From positions 1 through 10,079 of the forward strand of contig URLP01000059.1 of assembly GCA_900548635.1 (NCBI GenBank): a DNA stretch of 10,079 bases, written 5' to 3'. The DNA is from an uncultured Megasphaera sp. Its GTDB lineage: Bacteria; Bacillota; Negativicutes; Veillonellales; Megasphaeraceae. The notes beneath the pieces are model-generated. The model made no database searches. It was not told where the DNA came from and worked only from the letters and a program-made list of their open reading frames with translations. Positions 1 to 5,928 of the stretch are shown piece by piece. Position 1 is the first letter of the stretch, and every line of letters begins with the position of its first letter. The translations under genes and the position numbers were made by a program.

Positions 1-1
1 A

Positions 2-1147
2 GCCGGTAAGGAACTGGCGCTCCTGGGCGTCATCTTCGTCGGTGCTTTGAAAGGCATCGCGCCGGTACTGGTCTTTGTCCTCGTCGCCGCTGCGCTGGCA
101 CGGAAACAGGAAGACCATGAATCGAACATCAAAGATGTCATTATCTTGTACCTCATCGGTACCTTCCTGGCGGCATTTTTCGCCGTCATGATCAGCTTCG
201 TCTTCCCGCTGACATTGCAGCTGGACGTTTCCGCTGCCACCAATAAGGCGCCGGAAGGCATTGCGGAAGTCCTGACGACGCTCCTCAAGAACATCGTCGA
301 TAACCCGGTCCATGCCCTGATGACGGGCAACTACATCGGTATCCTCGGCTGGGCCTGCCTCTTCGGCTTCGCTGTCCGACGCGTCTCGGACGCTTCGAAA
401 GCCGTCCTTGATGACTGTGCTGATGCCGTCACGACCTGTGTCCAGTGGATCATCCGCCTCGCACCGCTCGGCATCATGGGCCTCGTCGCTGACTCCGTTT
501 CTTCCAACGGTATCGGTGCCCTCATCGGCTATGCCAAGCTCCTCTGCCTGCTCTTAGGGACGATGCTCCTCTTCGCCTTCATCGTCAACCCGATCATCGT
601 TTATGCCAAGATCCACCGCAATCCGTATCCGCTGGTCTGGAAGTGCATCAAGACTTCCGGTGTCACGGCCTTCTTTACGCGCAGCTCGGCAGCCAACATC
701 CCGGTCAACCTTTCGCTGGCGAAAGAACTCGGCGTCAACCCCGATACGTATACGGTCACCATTCCGCTCGGCGCAACCATCAACATGTCCGGTGCGGCTA
801 TCACCATTTCCATCATGACCTTGGCCGCTGTCCATACCCTGGGCATCGCTGTCGACTTCCCGACAGCACTCCTTTTGAGCGTCCTCTCGGCCATCGGTGC
901 CTGCGGTGCTTCCGGCGTTGCCGGCGGCTCGCTCCTCCTGATTCCTATGGCCTGCAGCCTCTTCGGCATCTCCAATGACATCGCCATGCAGGTCGTCGGC
1001 GTCGGCTTCATCATCGGCGTCCTCCAGGACTCGACGGAAACGGCCCTCAACTCGTCGACAGATATCCTCTTCACGGCCGCAGCCGACTTCGCGCAGCGCG
1101 GCTACCCCGAAAGCCTCGACGGCGGCAGCGTCAGCCATCGGGAATGA
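2..1147 (+). CDS. sstT: Serine/threonine:Na+ symporter SstT, 5' end missing
   Basis: Inner-membrane Na+-coupled serine/threonine uptake carrier of the dicarboxylate/amino acid:cation symporter family. The reading frame is open to the left window edge: codons before the TTG at position 47 already read GKELALLGVIFVGALKGIAP, which fits the family, so that TTG is not the start. The visible 381 residues compare with about 414 in E. coli SstT, so roughly the first 30-40 residues lie outside the window. Diagnostic family stretches are the TRSSAANIPVN serine-rich loop (nt 677-709), GATINMSGAAITI (around nt 770-810), ACGASGVAGGSLLLIP, and GVLQDSTETALNSSTD near the C-terminus; the last contains the substrate- and sodium-site region. 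Multiple hydrophobic helices are evident. It ends in TGA and is followed by a bidirectional terminator shared with the convergent DUF1858 gene. Its regulation lies upstream of the window. Confidence 0.95.
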   Translation, partial: AGKELALLGVIFVGALKGIAPVLVFVLVAAALARKQEDHESNIKDVIILYLIGTFLAAFFAVMISFVFPLTLQLDVSAATNKAPEGIAEVLTTLLKNIVDNPVHALMTGNYIGILGWACLFGFAVRRVSDASKAVLDDCADAVTTCVQWIIRLAPLGIMGLVADSVSSNGIGALIGYAKLLCLLLGTMLLFAFIVNPIIVYAKIHRNPYPLVWKCIKTSGVTAFFTRSSAANIPVNLSLAKELGVNPDTYTVTIPLGATINMSGAAITISIMTLAAVHTLGIAVDFPTALLLSVLSAIGACGASGVAGGSLLLIPMACSLFGISNDIAMQVVGVGFIIGVLQDSTETALNSSTDILFTAAADFAQRGYPESLDGGSVSHRE

Positions 1148-1215
1148 GTTTTTAGTTTGCAGTTTGTAGTAATCCGTTTCTTTTTACGGCAAACGAATCA
1201 CAACACACGAACCAC
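1148..1215. repeat. Degenerate 7-bp repeats after sstT, arms partly complementary
   Basis: Directly after the sstT stop are three heptamers in register, GTTTTTA, GTTTGCA, GTTTGTA (1148-1168). After a short spacer come four more in register, GGCAAAC, GAATCAC, AACACAC, GAACCAC (1188-1215). The left set reads GTTnnnn and the right set nnnnnAC, so the arms are roughly reverse-complementary; GTTTG (1162-1166) and CCGT (1174-1177) can pair with CAAAC (1190-1194) and ACGG (1186-1189). The array abuts the A-tract of the terminator. A similar arrangement follows the permease fusion gene (9079-9200). Confidence 0.55.
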
Positions 1216-1253
1216 AAAAAAAGACCCGTCGCGTAAGCGACAGGTCTTTTTTT
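1216..1253. terminator. Bidirectional rho-independent terminator, sstT / DUF1858 gene
   Basis: The hairpin pairs AAAAAAAGACC-c-GTCGC with GCGAC-a-GGTCTTTTTTT around a GTAA (GNRA-type) tetraloop, with one C/A mismatch. It has seven T on the plus strand (1247-1253) and seven A (1216-1222) that become a T-tract on the minus strand. It can therefore end both the rightward sstT transcript and the leftward DUF1858 transcript, whose stop codon lies just 7 bases away. Confidence 0.9.
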
Positions 1254-1259
1254 ACTCTC

Positions 1260-1472
1260 TTATTTCGCAGCGCTTTCAGCGATGCAGTCGTTGATGTCGG
1301 CGATGAGTGCGTCGACGTCGATGCCGTGGGCACCGGCGCCCTGGCCGATGGTTTCAAAGTGTGCAGCCATGCAGCCAATGCAGCCGAGACCGTACTGCTG
1401 GAAGATTTCGATGATCTGCGGATATTTCTGAACGGCTTCAATGATACCCGTGTCTTTTGTAATCTTTGCCAT
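1260..1472 (-). CDS. DUF1858 / hybrid-cluster-associated redox-disulfide domain protein
   Basis: A 70-residue, single-domain cytosolic protein. The core GLGCIGCMAAHFETIGQGA followed by HGID is characteristic of the DUF1858 family, also modelled as the hybrid cluster protein-associated redox disulfide domain. The CxxC pair (Cys31 and Cys34 in CIGC) is the presumed redox-active disulfide. Family members are often fused or adjacent to hybrid cluster (prismane) proteins or other Fe-S enzymes. No such partner is in this window, so the physiological role is open; a thiol-redox or Fe-S related function is inference. The ATG at 1472 is preceded on the minus strand by AAGGAGGA at 8-base spacing, which fixes the start. 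It lies 82 bases downstream of the phosphatase gene on the same strand with no terminator between, but it also has its own promoter (extended -10 at 1537-1545). Confidence 0.9.
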   Translation of the reverse strand: MAKITKDTGIIEAVQKYPQIIEIFQQYGLGCIGCMAAHFETIGQGAGAHGIDVDALIADINDCIAESAAK

Positions 1473-1536
1473 TGTTTGTGTCCTCCTTGTAAATTCATAT
1501 CCGTACCGTTTTGAAGGAACTTCCGGATTTGTACCT

Positions 1537-1545
1537 ATTATATCA
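1537..1545 (-). promoter_or_regulatory. Extended -10 promoter for the DUF1858 gene
   Basis: Read on the minus strand this is TGATATAAT, a perfect extended -10 (TGnTATAAT), in the gap between the phosphatase stop and the DUF1858 gene, about 65 bases before its ATG. No good -35 is seen at 16-18 bases, as is normal for extended -10 promoters. Confidence 0.7.
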
Positions 1546-1554
1546 TATTTCTTT

Positions 1555-2874
1555 TCATTTGTGGGAAGAAATGCTCTTTTCTTCGAGAAGCTGGCCGTCG
1601 GGCAGGAAGCTGCGGAAAGTCAGGCTGTCTTCACTGGCATCGAGGGTCATGTAGTTGTCCGTTTCCGGTTGGGGGGCGACGTATTCGTCGAGGCTGTGCT
1701 GCTTCCAGAGGCCCGGATACTGGACGTTGCCGGCGACGCCGGTAATGAGGTAGAGCGGACCCGATTCATCGCGCTGGAAGTTCTTGATGTGGCCCCGGTC
1801 GCGGTAGGTGTGCAGGTGGGCCGAGAGGACGGCATCGACGCCGTATTCGTCGAAGAGGGGCATCCAGAGCTGCCCTTCCGGTGAGAAGCCTTCTGCCCTT
1901 GGTTCGGGGCGGTTGGCAAAGCCATATTGCAAGGGGTCCTTGTGCATGAGGACGATTTTCCATTTCTTCGTCGTCTTGGCCATGTCTTCTTTGAACCAGG
2001 CCACTTCATCGGCGTCGAGATTGGGTTCGAAGTCCTTCAGTTCCTGGGACTGCGTGTTGAGGACGACGAAATGGACGTCGCCGTAGTCGAAGGAATAGTA
2101 CTGGTTCTGGTACTGCGACTGGTCGAGTTTGGGCAGAGAGAAGAGGTGCAGGTAGGCTTCCGGCATGCGTACTTTCCAGTCCTTGTCATACGTTTCGTGG
2201 TTGCCTATGAGCGGCACCACAGGGATGCGGGCGATCATCTCGCTGACTACGTCGAACCAGGCGTTCCACTGGTAGTGGTCCTGGCCGTTGTCGACGAGGT
2301 CGCCCATATTGATGAAGAACTGGGCATCCTGGTTGCGCTGCCAGGCAGGCTTCGCCGTCGCGGCCCAGACGCTGTAGTCGCTGGACTGGGAGTCCGGGAA
2401 GATGAGAGCCTTGAAATCATTGCCCTGGGCCGTCTGGAAAGGCGTCCAGGCGCTGCGCTTGTCGCCGTAGCCGACGCGGTATTCATAGGATGTACCTGGT
2501 GTCAGGTCCGTCACGGTTGCCGTGTGGATGTACGTCGTCACGCCGTCATCGCTGAAATCTTTGCTTTCCGCAGGAAGCTGCATGATCGTATCATCGTTGC
2601 CGGCTTTACGGTATTCGACGACTGCCCCGTCTTCGGCGTAGTCCGACTGCCACATGAAGGTCCGCGACGTCGTGCTGTCGGCGGTGATGATCTGGCGGAC
2701 ATTGGCGGCGTCGACGCTGTCCGTCGAGAGGTAGTGGGACGCTGCGGCCTTGGTGGCCTTGACACCGGCTTTAGCGACGGTCTTCGTGCCCGGCAGGAAG
2801 TTGTAGGCACCGAGGGAGGCGACGGCAGCGACGGCGAGAACGGCAGCGGCAATTTTTTTATATTTTCCTTTCAT
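1555..2874 (-). CDS. Exported purple-acid-phosphatase-like metallophosphoesterase
   Basis: A 439-residue metallophosphoesterase. The N-terminus is KGKYKK plus a hydrophobic Ala/Val-rich stretch (about 8-27), a signal peptide or uncleaved anchor with no lipobox, so it acts outside the cytoplasm. Residues about 55-150 resemble the fibronectin-like domain that precedes the catalytic domain in bacterial purple acid phosphatases (the region ending DLTPGTSYEYRVG). Catalytic blocks appear in order: D161-x-Q163 (motif I, usually DxH or DxG), GDLVDNG from 191, GNHE 224-227, H311 in LMHKD, and H353-x-H355 in SAHLHTY. These are consistent with a two-metal centre hydrolysing phosphate esters; the exact substrate cannot be told. 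The ATG at 2874 has AAAAAAGGAGT six bases upstream on the minus strand, supporting this start. The gene has its own promoter and may read through into the DUF1858 gene. Confidence 0.88.
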   Translation of the reverse strand: MKGKYKKIAAAVLAVAAVASLGAYNFLPGTKTVAKAGVKATKAAASHYLSTDSVDAANVRQIITADSTTSRTFMWQSDYAEDGAVVEYRKAGNDDTIMQLPAESKDFSDDGVTTYIHTATVTDLTPGTSYEYRVGYGDKRSAWTPFQTAQGNDFKALIFPDSQSSDYSVWAATAKPAWQRNQDAQFFINMGDLVDNGQDHYQWNAWFDVVSEMIARIPVVPLIGNHETYDKDWKVRMPEAYLHLFSLPKLDQSQYQNQYYSFDYGDVHFVVLNTQSQELKDFEPNLDADEVAWFKEDMAKTTKKWKIVLMHKDPLQYGFANRPEPRAEGFSPEGQLWMPLFDEYGVDAVLSAHLHTYRDRGHIKNFQRDESGPLYLITGVAGNVQYPGLWKQHSLDEYVAPQPETDNYMTLDASEDSLTFRSFLPDGQLLEEKSISSHK

Positions 2875-2884
2875 CGTTTTACTC

Positions 2885-2916
2885 CTTTTTTACTTAGTTT
2901 CTTTTTTACTTAGTTT
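2885..2916. repeat. 16-bp perfect tandem repeat in the phosphatase 5' UTR
   Basis: CTTTTTTACTTAGTTT occurs twice in direct succession (2885-2900 and 2901-2916). The copy next to the gene contributes the A-run of the minus-strand ribosome site (AAAAAAGGAGT); the outer copy has the A-run but is not followed by GGAG. It lies between the transcription start and the ATG, so copy number would change leader length. Confidence 0.8.
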
Positions 2917-2951
2917 GAAGTTTGATGTGGAAGGGATACTTTAAAGCCACA

Positions 2952-2969
2952 ACAGTTGGCTGTAACTGT
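2952..2969. promoter_or_regulatory. Candidate operator: inverted repeat at the phosphatase start point
   Basis: ACAGTT-ggctgt-AACTGT is a perfect 6-bp inverted repeat with a 6-base centre. On the minus strand it directly abuts the -10 hexamer (2970-2975) and spans the expected transcription start. That position suits a repressor site or an RNA hairpin at the 5' end of the transcript. No regulator family is recognised. Confidence 0.45.
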
Positions 2970-2998
2970 AGTATAGCAGGACGGGAATCTGCTTTCAA
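2970..2998 (-). promoter_or_regulatory. Promoter of the metallophosphoesterase gene
   Basis: On the minus strand: -35 TTGAAA (2993-2998), 17-base spacer, -10 TATACT (2970-2975), also with a TG at the extended -10 position (TGCTATACT). It predicts a start near 2963 and a leader of about 90 bases. It is divergent from the trpS promoter about 65 bases away. Confidence 0.8.
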
Positions 2999-3064
2999 TA
3001 CTTAGGATAATGCCTATAAAAAATGCTTTGTCATAAAGAAAATGTATGTCTGACAGAGAAAAAC

Positions 3065-3093
3065 TTGACAAGTCCTGATCAGCGATATAAGAT
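3065..3093 (+). promoter_or_regulatory. Promoter of the T-box leader and trpS
   Basis: -35 TTGACA (3065-3070), 17-base spacer, -10 TAAGAT (3088-3093). The start is expected around 3100, just ahead of the T-box stem I. Confidence 0.85.
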
Positions 3094-3097
3094 AGAT

Positions 3098-3377
3098 GCA
3101 GTAAAAAGATAAAGAACGTCGATGAACGGGAGCAAGTACCGTCATGACACCCTTGACAGCGAGCCGGTGGCAGTGGAAGTCCGGCGAAGAGGACATGTGC
3201 GGGAATGGGCCTGGGAGATGCGGGCTGAACGCGAGTAGGCACCGCCGGAACTTCTGCCGTTATCTGAGAAGAATGCATCATAGTGTGCATATGAGCCGGG
3301 CAATCTTGCCAACCAGGGTGGTACCGCGGAACTGACTTTCCTTTCGTCCCTATTATGAGGGATGGAAGGATTTTTTT
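3098..3377 (+). ncRNA. T-box leader (tRNA-Trp sensing) controlling trpS
   Basis: A transcribed leader that binds uncharged tRNA and prevents termination. The conserved T-box sequence CAGGGTGGTACCGCGG is at 3314-3329, with the acceptor-pairing TGGT at 3319-3322. Stem I shows the distal GAGCCGGTGGCAGTGGAA conserved element (3161-3178). It also has a helix pairing CCGTCATG (3139-3146) with CATGTGCGG (3194-3202). That helix is flanked by AGTA (3135-3138) on one side and GAATGG (3203-3208) on the other, as expected for a specifier loop. TGG at 3206-3208 is therefore the likely Trp specifier codon, matching the downstream gene. Further hairpins include ATGCA/TGCAT (3273-3290) and GGCAA/TTGCC (3299-3310). 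The exact outer limits of the element are approximate. Confidence 0.92.
3339..3377 (+). terminator. T-box regulated terminator upstream of trpS
   Basis: TCCTTTCGTCCCT (3339-3351) pairs with AGGGATGGAAGGA (3358-3370) over 13 positions including two G-U pairs. The loop is ATTATG and a seven-T tract follows (3371-3377). Formation of the T-box antiterminator would compete with this structure and allow transcription into trpS. Confidence 0.88.
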
Positions 3378-3399
3378 ATTGAATCAGGAGGTCATTACT

Positions 3400-4386
3400 A
3401 TGGCAGTTATCTTTTCCGGCATCCAGCCGAGCGGCAATCTTACTTTGGGCAACTATTTAGGGGCCCTGCGCAATTTCTCGAAAATCCAGGACGGCAACGA
3501 ATGTTACTACTGCGTCGTCAACCAGCACGCCATCACGGTTCCCCAGGACCCGGCGCTCCTGCACGAACGGACGCGCAACCTGGCCGCTATTTATCTGGCT
3601 TCGGGCCTCGATCCTGAAAAATCGACGCTCTTCGTTCAGTCCGAAGTCCCGGAACACGCGCTTTTGGGCTGGATGATGATTACCTTGTCTTACGTCGGTG
3701 AATTGGAACGCATGACCCAGTATAAGGACAAGGCTTCTAAACGGGGCGACTCCATCCCGGCGGGTCTCTTGACCTATCCGCCCCTGATGGCAGCGGACAT
3801 CCTCCTCTACCAGACGAACTTCGTCCCCGTCGGCGATGACCAGAAGCAGCACATGGAAATCACACGCGACCTGGCACAGCGCTTCAACCGCCTCTACGGC
3901 GAAGTCTTCACCATTCCTGACATCTACCTCGGCCAGGACGGCACGCGCGTCATGAGCCTCCAGGAACCGACGAAGAAGATGAGCAAGTCCGACGACAACA
4001 CGACGGCGACGATTTATCTCCTCGACGACCCGAAGGCCATCGAAAAGAAGATCAAGCGCGCCCAGACGGACAGCGAAAACTCCGTCCACTACGATAAGGA
4101 AAAGAAACCGGGCATTTCCAACCTCATCGAAATCTTCTCGGCCGTTACGGACCAGACGCATGAACAGGTCGAAGCGGCCTATGCCGGCAAGGGCTACGGC
4201 GCTTTCAAGAAAGACGTCGCCGATGCCGTCATTTCCGTCCTCGAACCGATCCAGCAGCGCTACAAACAGCTCGTCGGCGACCCTGAACTGGATGAAATCC
4301 TCGACAAGGGCGCAGCCAAGGCCCACGCCAAGGCCAGCGTGACTTATGAAAAAGCCGCAAAGGCCATGGGTCTCTACCGCAAATAA
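3400..4386 (+). CDS. trpS: Tryptophanyl-tRNA synthetase
   Basis: Cytosolic class Ic aminoacyl-tRNA synthetase that charges tRNA-Trp using ATP; 328 residues, close to the about 334 of E. coli TrpS. The class I HIGH-equivalent is in PSGNLTLGNYLGA (from residue 10), where the first His is Thr as in many TrpRS. The KMSKS loop is intact at 193-197. Other hallmarks are DQKQHMEITRDLAQRFN and the PVGDD stretch, which are typical of TrpRS rather than TyrRS. The start at 3400 is chosen because AGGAGGT lies seven bases upstream (3386-3392). An in-frame ATG at 3355 falls inside the terminator loop of the T-box leader and has no ribosome site, so it is rejected. The tryptophan T-box upstream agrees with the assignment. 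Expression should rise when charged tRNA-Trp is scarce. Confidence 0.97.
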   Translation: MAVIFSGIQPSGNLTLGNYLGALRNFSKIQDGNECYYCVVNQHAITVPQDPALLHERTRNLAAIYLASGLDPEKSTLFVQSEVPEHALLGWMMITLSYVGELERMTQYKDKASKRGDSIPAGLLTYPPLMAADILLYQTNFVPVGDDQKQHMEITRDLAQRFNRLYGEVFTIPDIYLGQDGTRVMSLQEPTKKMSKSDDNTTATIYLLDDPKAIEKKIKRAQTDSENSVHYDKEKKPGISNLIEIFSAVTDQTHEQVEAAYAGKGYGAFKKDVADAVISVLEPIQQRYKQLVGDPELDEILDKGAAKAHAKASVTYEKAAKAMGLYRK

Positions 4387-4407
4387 GGGTGCAACGTGTA
4401 ACGTTAA

Positions 4408-4436
4408 AAATCGGAAAGTAAAAAACTTTCAGATTT
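4408..4436 (+). terminator. Weak hairpin after trpS, possible terminator
   Basis: AAATC-g-GAAAGT pairs with ACTTTC-a-GATTT around an AAAAA loop, 11 pairs with one mismatch. There is no T-tract on the plus strand (ATAAAAATAAAA follows), so termination of trpS here is uncertain. On the minus strand a TTTTTAA run follows the hairpin, but no leftward gene enters this region. Confidence 0.35.
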
Positions 4437-4462
4437 ATAAAAATAAAAGCAAATAACATATT

Positions 4463-4491
4463 GACAAATAAAGTATAAAGTACTACACTAT
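4463..4491 (+). promoter_or_regulatory. Promoter upstream of the ArgD-like gene / small RNA unit
   Basis: -35 TTGACA (4463-4468), 17-base spacer, -10 TACACT (4486-4491). The start is predicted near 4498. A strong hairpin terminator begins about 20 bases later, so this promoter produces either a short RNA of about 70 bases or an attenuated leader for the aminotransferase gene. Confidence 0.65.
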
Positions 4492-4517
4492 TACCAACAA
4501 AGAAAATAGTAGAAGCA

Positions 4518-4566
4518 AGAGGCAAGGGAGCCTGATGAAATGTCAGATTTCCTTGCCTCTGTTTTT
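4518..4566 (+). terminator. Strong hairpin with T-tract before the aminotransferase gene
   Basis: AGAGGCAAGG (4518-4527) pairs perfectly with CCTTGCCTCT (4551-4560). Inside is a smaller CTGA/TCAG stem (4532-4535, 4543-4546). TTTTT follows at 4562-4566. It may end trpS read-through, end a short RNA made from the 4463 promoter, or act as an attenuator for the gene starting at 4633. Confidence 0.75.
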
Positions 4567-4632
4567 ATTTAGGGGATTCTTTGTACGTTATTATTTCTTT
4601 ATGGATTCATATTAGTTTAGGGGGAGTTACGA

Positions 4633-5853
4633 ATGAGATTACGCGATGTAGGACTTACAAAAGAAGATATCAAGGCAAAAGTAGACAAATACATGATCGA
4701 AACGTACGAACGCTTCGACATGATCGCTGAACGCGGCAAAGGCATGTACGTCTACGATGAAAACGGCACGCCGTACCTTGATTTCTACGCAGGCATCGCC
4801 GTCAACAGCGCAGGCAGCTGCAACGATAAAGTCGTCCTGGCCGTCATCGACCAGTGCATGGATATCATGCAGACTTTCAACTATCCGTACACGGTTCCGC
4901 AGGCACTGCTCGCTGAAAAGATTTGCACGACCATCGGCATGGACAAGATCTTCTTCCAGAACTCCGGTGCAGAAGCCAACGAAGCGATGATCAAGATGGC
5001 CCGTAAATACGGCGTTGAACATTTTGGTCCCAACAAATACGAAATCATCACGGCAAAAGAATCCTTCCACGGCCGCACCTTTGGTTCCATGAGTGCGACG
5101 GGCCAGCCGGACAACGCCTGCCAGCTCGGCTTCGGTGCCATGACACCGGGCTTCAAATATGCAGCATTCAATAATTTGAAAGCCTTTGAAGATGCTATCA
5201 CGGAAAACACCATCGGCATCATGGTCGAACCGGTCCAGGGCGAAGGCGGTGTCCATCCGGCAACGAAGGAATTCCTTACGGGCCTGCGCAAACTGTGCGA
5301 TGAAAAAGGCCTGCTCCTCCTCCTCGACGAAGTCCAGAGCGGCTGGTGCCGCACGGGTGCCGTCATGTCCTACATGAACTACGGCATCAAACCGGATATC
5401 GTCTCCATGGCGAAAGCCCTTGGCGGCGGCATGCCGATCGCAGCCATCTGCGCCCGTGAAGATGTTTCCAAAGCCTTCACCATGGGCTCCCACGGCAGCA
5501 CCTTCGGCGGCCATCCGGTCTGCTGCGCCGCTGCTCTTGCCGAAGTCAACGAACTTTTGGACAAAGACCTGGCCGGCAACGCCAAGAAGATGGGTGCGTA
5601 CTTCCTCGAACAGGCACGTGAAAAACTGCCGCACCTCAAGGAAGCCCGCGGCCAGGGCTGCTTCTTAGGTCTTGAATTCGACGACAAGATCAACAGCGTC
5701 GACTTGAAGCATAAATGCTTCGACAAGCACATGCTCACAACGGCCATCGGCCAGCACGTCCTGCGCCTGGTACCGCCGCTCATCCTGCAGAAGGAACACG
5801 TCGACAAAGCCATTGCCATCATCAAGGAATCCGTTGAAGAATTGGCAAAATAA
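4633..5853 (+). CDS. argD: Class III PLP aminotransferase, acetylornithine aminotransferase-like
   Basis: A 406-residue cytosolic PLP-dependent aminotransferase of the ArgD/ornithine/GABA group. Visible signatures, in order, are NSGAEAN (110-116, cofactor phosphate contact), FHGRTFGSMSATGQ, EPVQGEGGVHPAT, LLDEVQSGWCRTG with the PLP-ring Asp at 232, AKALGGGMPI with the Schiff-base Lys at 261, GSHGSTFGGHP, and LRLVPPLI near the end. The length and these blocks fit acetylornithine aminotransferase (N-acetylornithine plus 2-oxoglutarate to the semialdehyde plus glutamate) best. No other arg gene is in the window, so a different omega-amino donor such as succinylornithine, putrescine or GABA cannot be excluded and the symbol is provisional. 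The ATG at 4633 follows AGGGGGAG by about six bases. A promoter and hairpin lie upstream; another hairpin follows before the kinase-like gene. Confidence 0.85.
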   Translation: MRLRDVGLTKEDIKAKVDKYMIETYERFDMIAERGKGMYVYDENGTPYLDFYAGIAVNSAGSCNDKVVLAVIDQCMDIMQTFNYPYTVPQALLAEKICTTIGMDKIFFQNSGAEANEAMIKMARKYGVEHFGPNKYEIITAKESFHGRTFGSMSATGQPDNACQLGFGAMTPGFKYAAFNNLKAFEDAITENTIGIMVEPVQGEGGVHPATKEFLTGLRKLCDEKGLLLLLDEVQSGWCRTGAVMSYMNYGIKPDIVSMAKALGGGMPIAAICAREDVSKAFTMGSHGSTFGGHPVCCAAALAEVNELLDKDLAGNAKKMGAYFLEQAREKLPHLKEARGQGCFLGLEFDDKINSVDLKHKCFDKHMLTTAIGQHVLRLVPPLILQKEHVDKAIAIIKESVEELAK

Positions 5854-5871
5854 GAATTAGAGGGGTATACG

Positions 5872-5910
5872 AAGGTGTCTGCCACAGTGAGGGGTTGGCA
5901 GGCACCTTTT
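5872..5910 (+). terminator. Hairpin between the aminotransferase and kinase-like genes
   Basis: AAGGTGTCTGCC (5872-5883) pairs with GGCAGGCACCTT (5897-5908) over 12 positions with one G-U, then a short TTTT (5907-5910). It could terminate the aminotransferase transcript partially. Its 3' end, CCTTTT (5905-5910), is also complementary to AAAAGG (5913-5918), which leads into the ribosome site of the next gene, so an alternative structure could mask translation. Confidence 0.65.
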
Positions 5911-5928
5911 CCAAAAGGGGGAAAAGGG

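Noticed and set aside
1927..2913. A 328-codon open frame on the plus strand opposite the phosphatase
   Set aside because: The phosphatase strand has all catalytic motifs, a signal sequence, promoter and ribosome site; the plus-strand product has none.
2910..3290. Minus-strand frames of 60-126 codons over the T-box region
   Set aside because: They overlap a well-supported structured leader and two divergent promoters, and lack ribosome sites and family resemblance.
3355..3399. In-frame upstream ATG that would extend trpS by 15 residues
   Set aside because: It lies in the loop of the T-box terminator, has no ribosome site, and TrpRS proteins start near the MAVIFSGIQPSG segment.
4531..4546. 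CTGATGA followed by GAAA-like bases, reminiscent of a hammerhead ribozyme core
   Set aside because: The required stem II between CTGATGA and GAAA and the third stem are absent; it is just the inner loop of a terminator hairpin.
4639..5634. A 331-codon minus-strand frame opposite the aminotransferase
   Set aside because: Shadow of a clearly conserved PLP enzyme; no ribosome site or recognisable domain.
5875..5928. GTG start that would extend the kinase-like protein by 18 residues
   Set aside because: It lies in the hairpin stem without a ribosome site; the ATG at 5929 has one and fits the family N-terminus.
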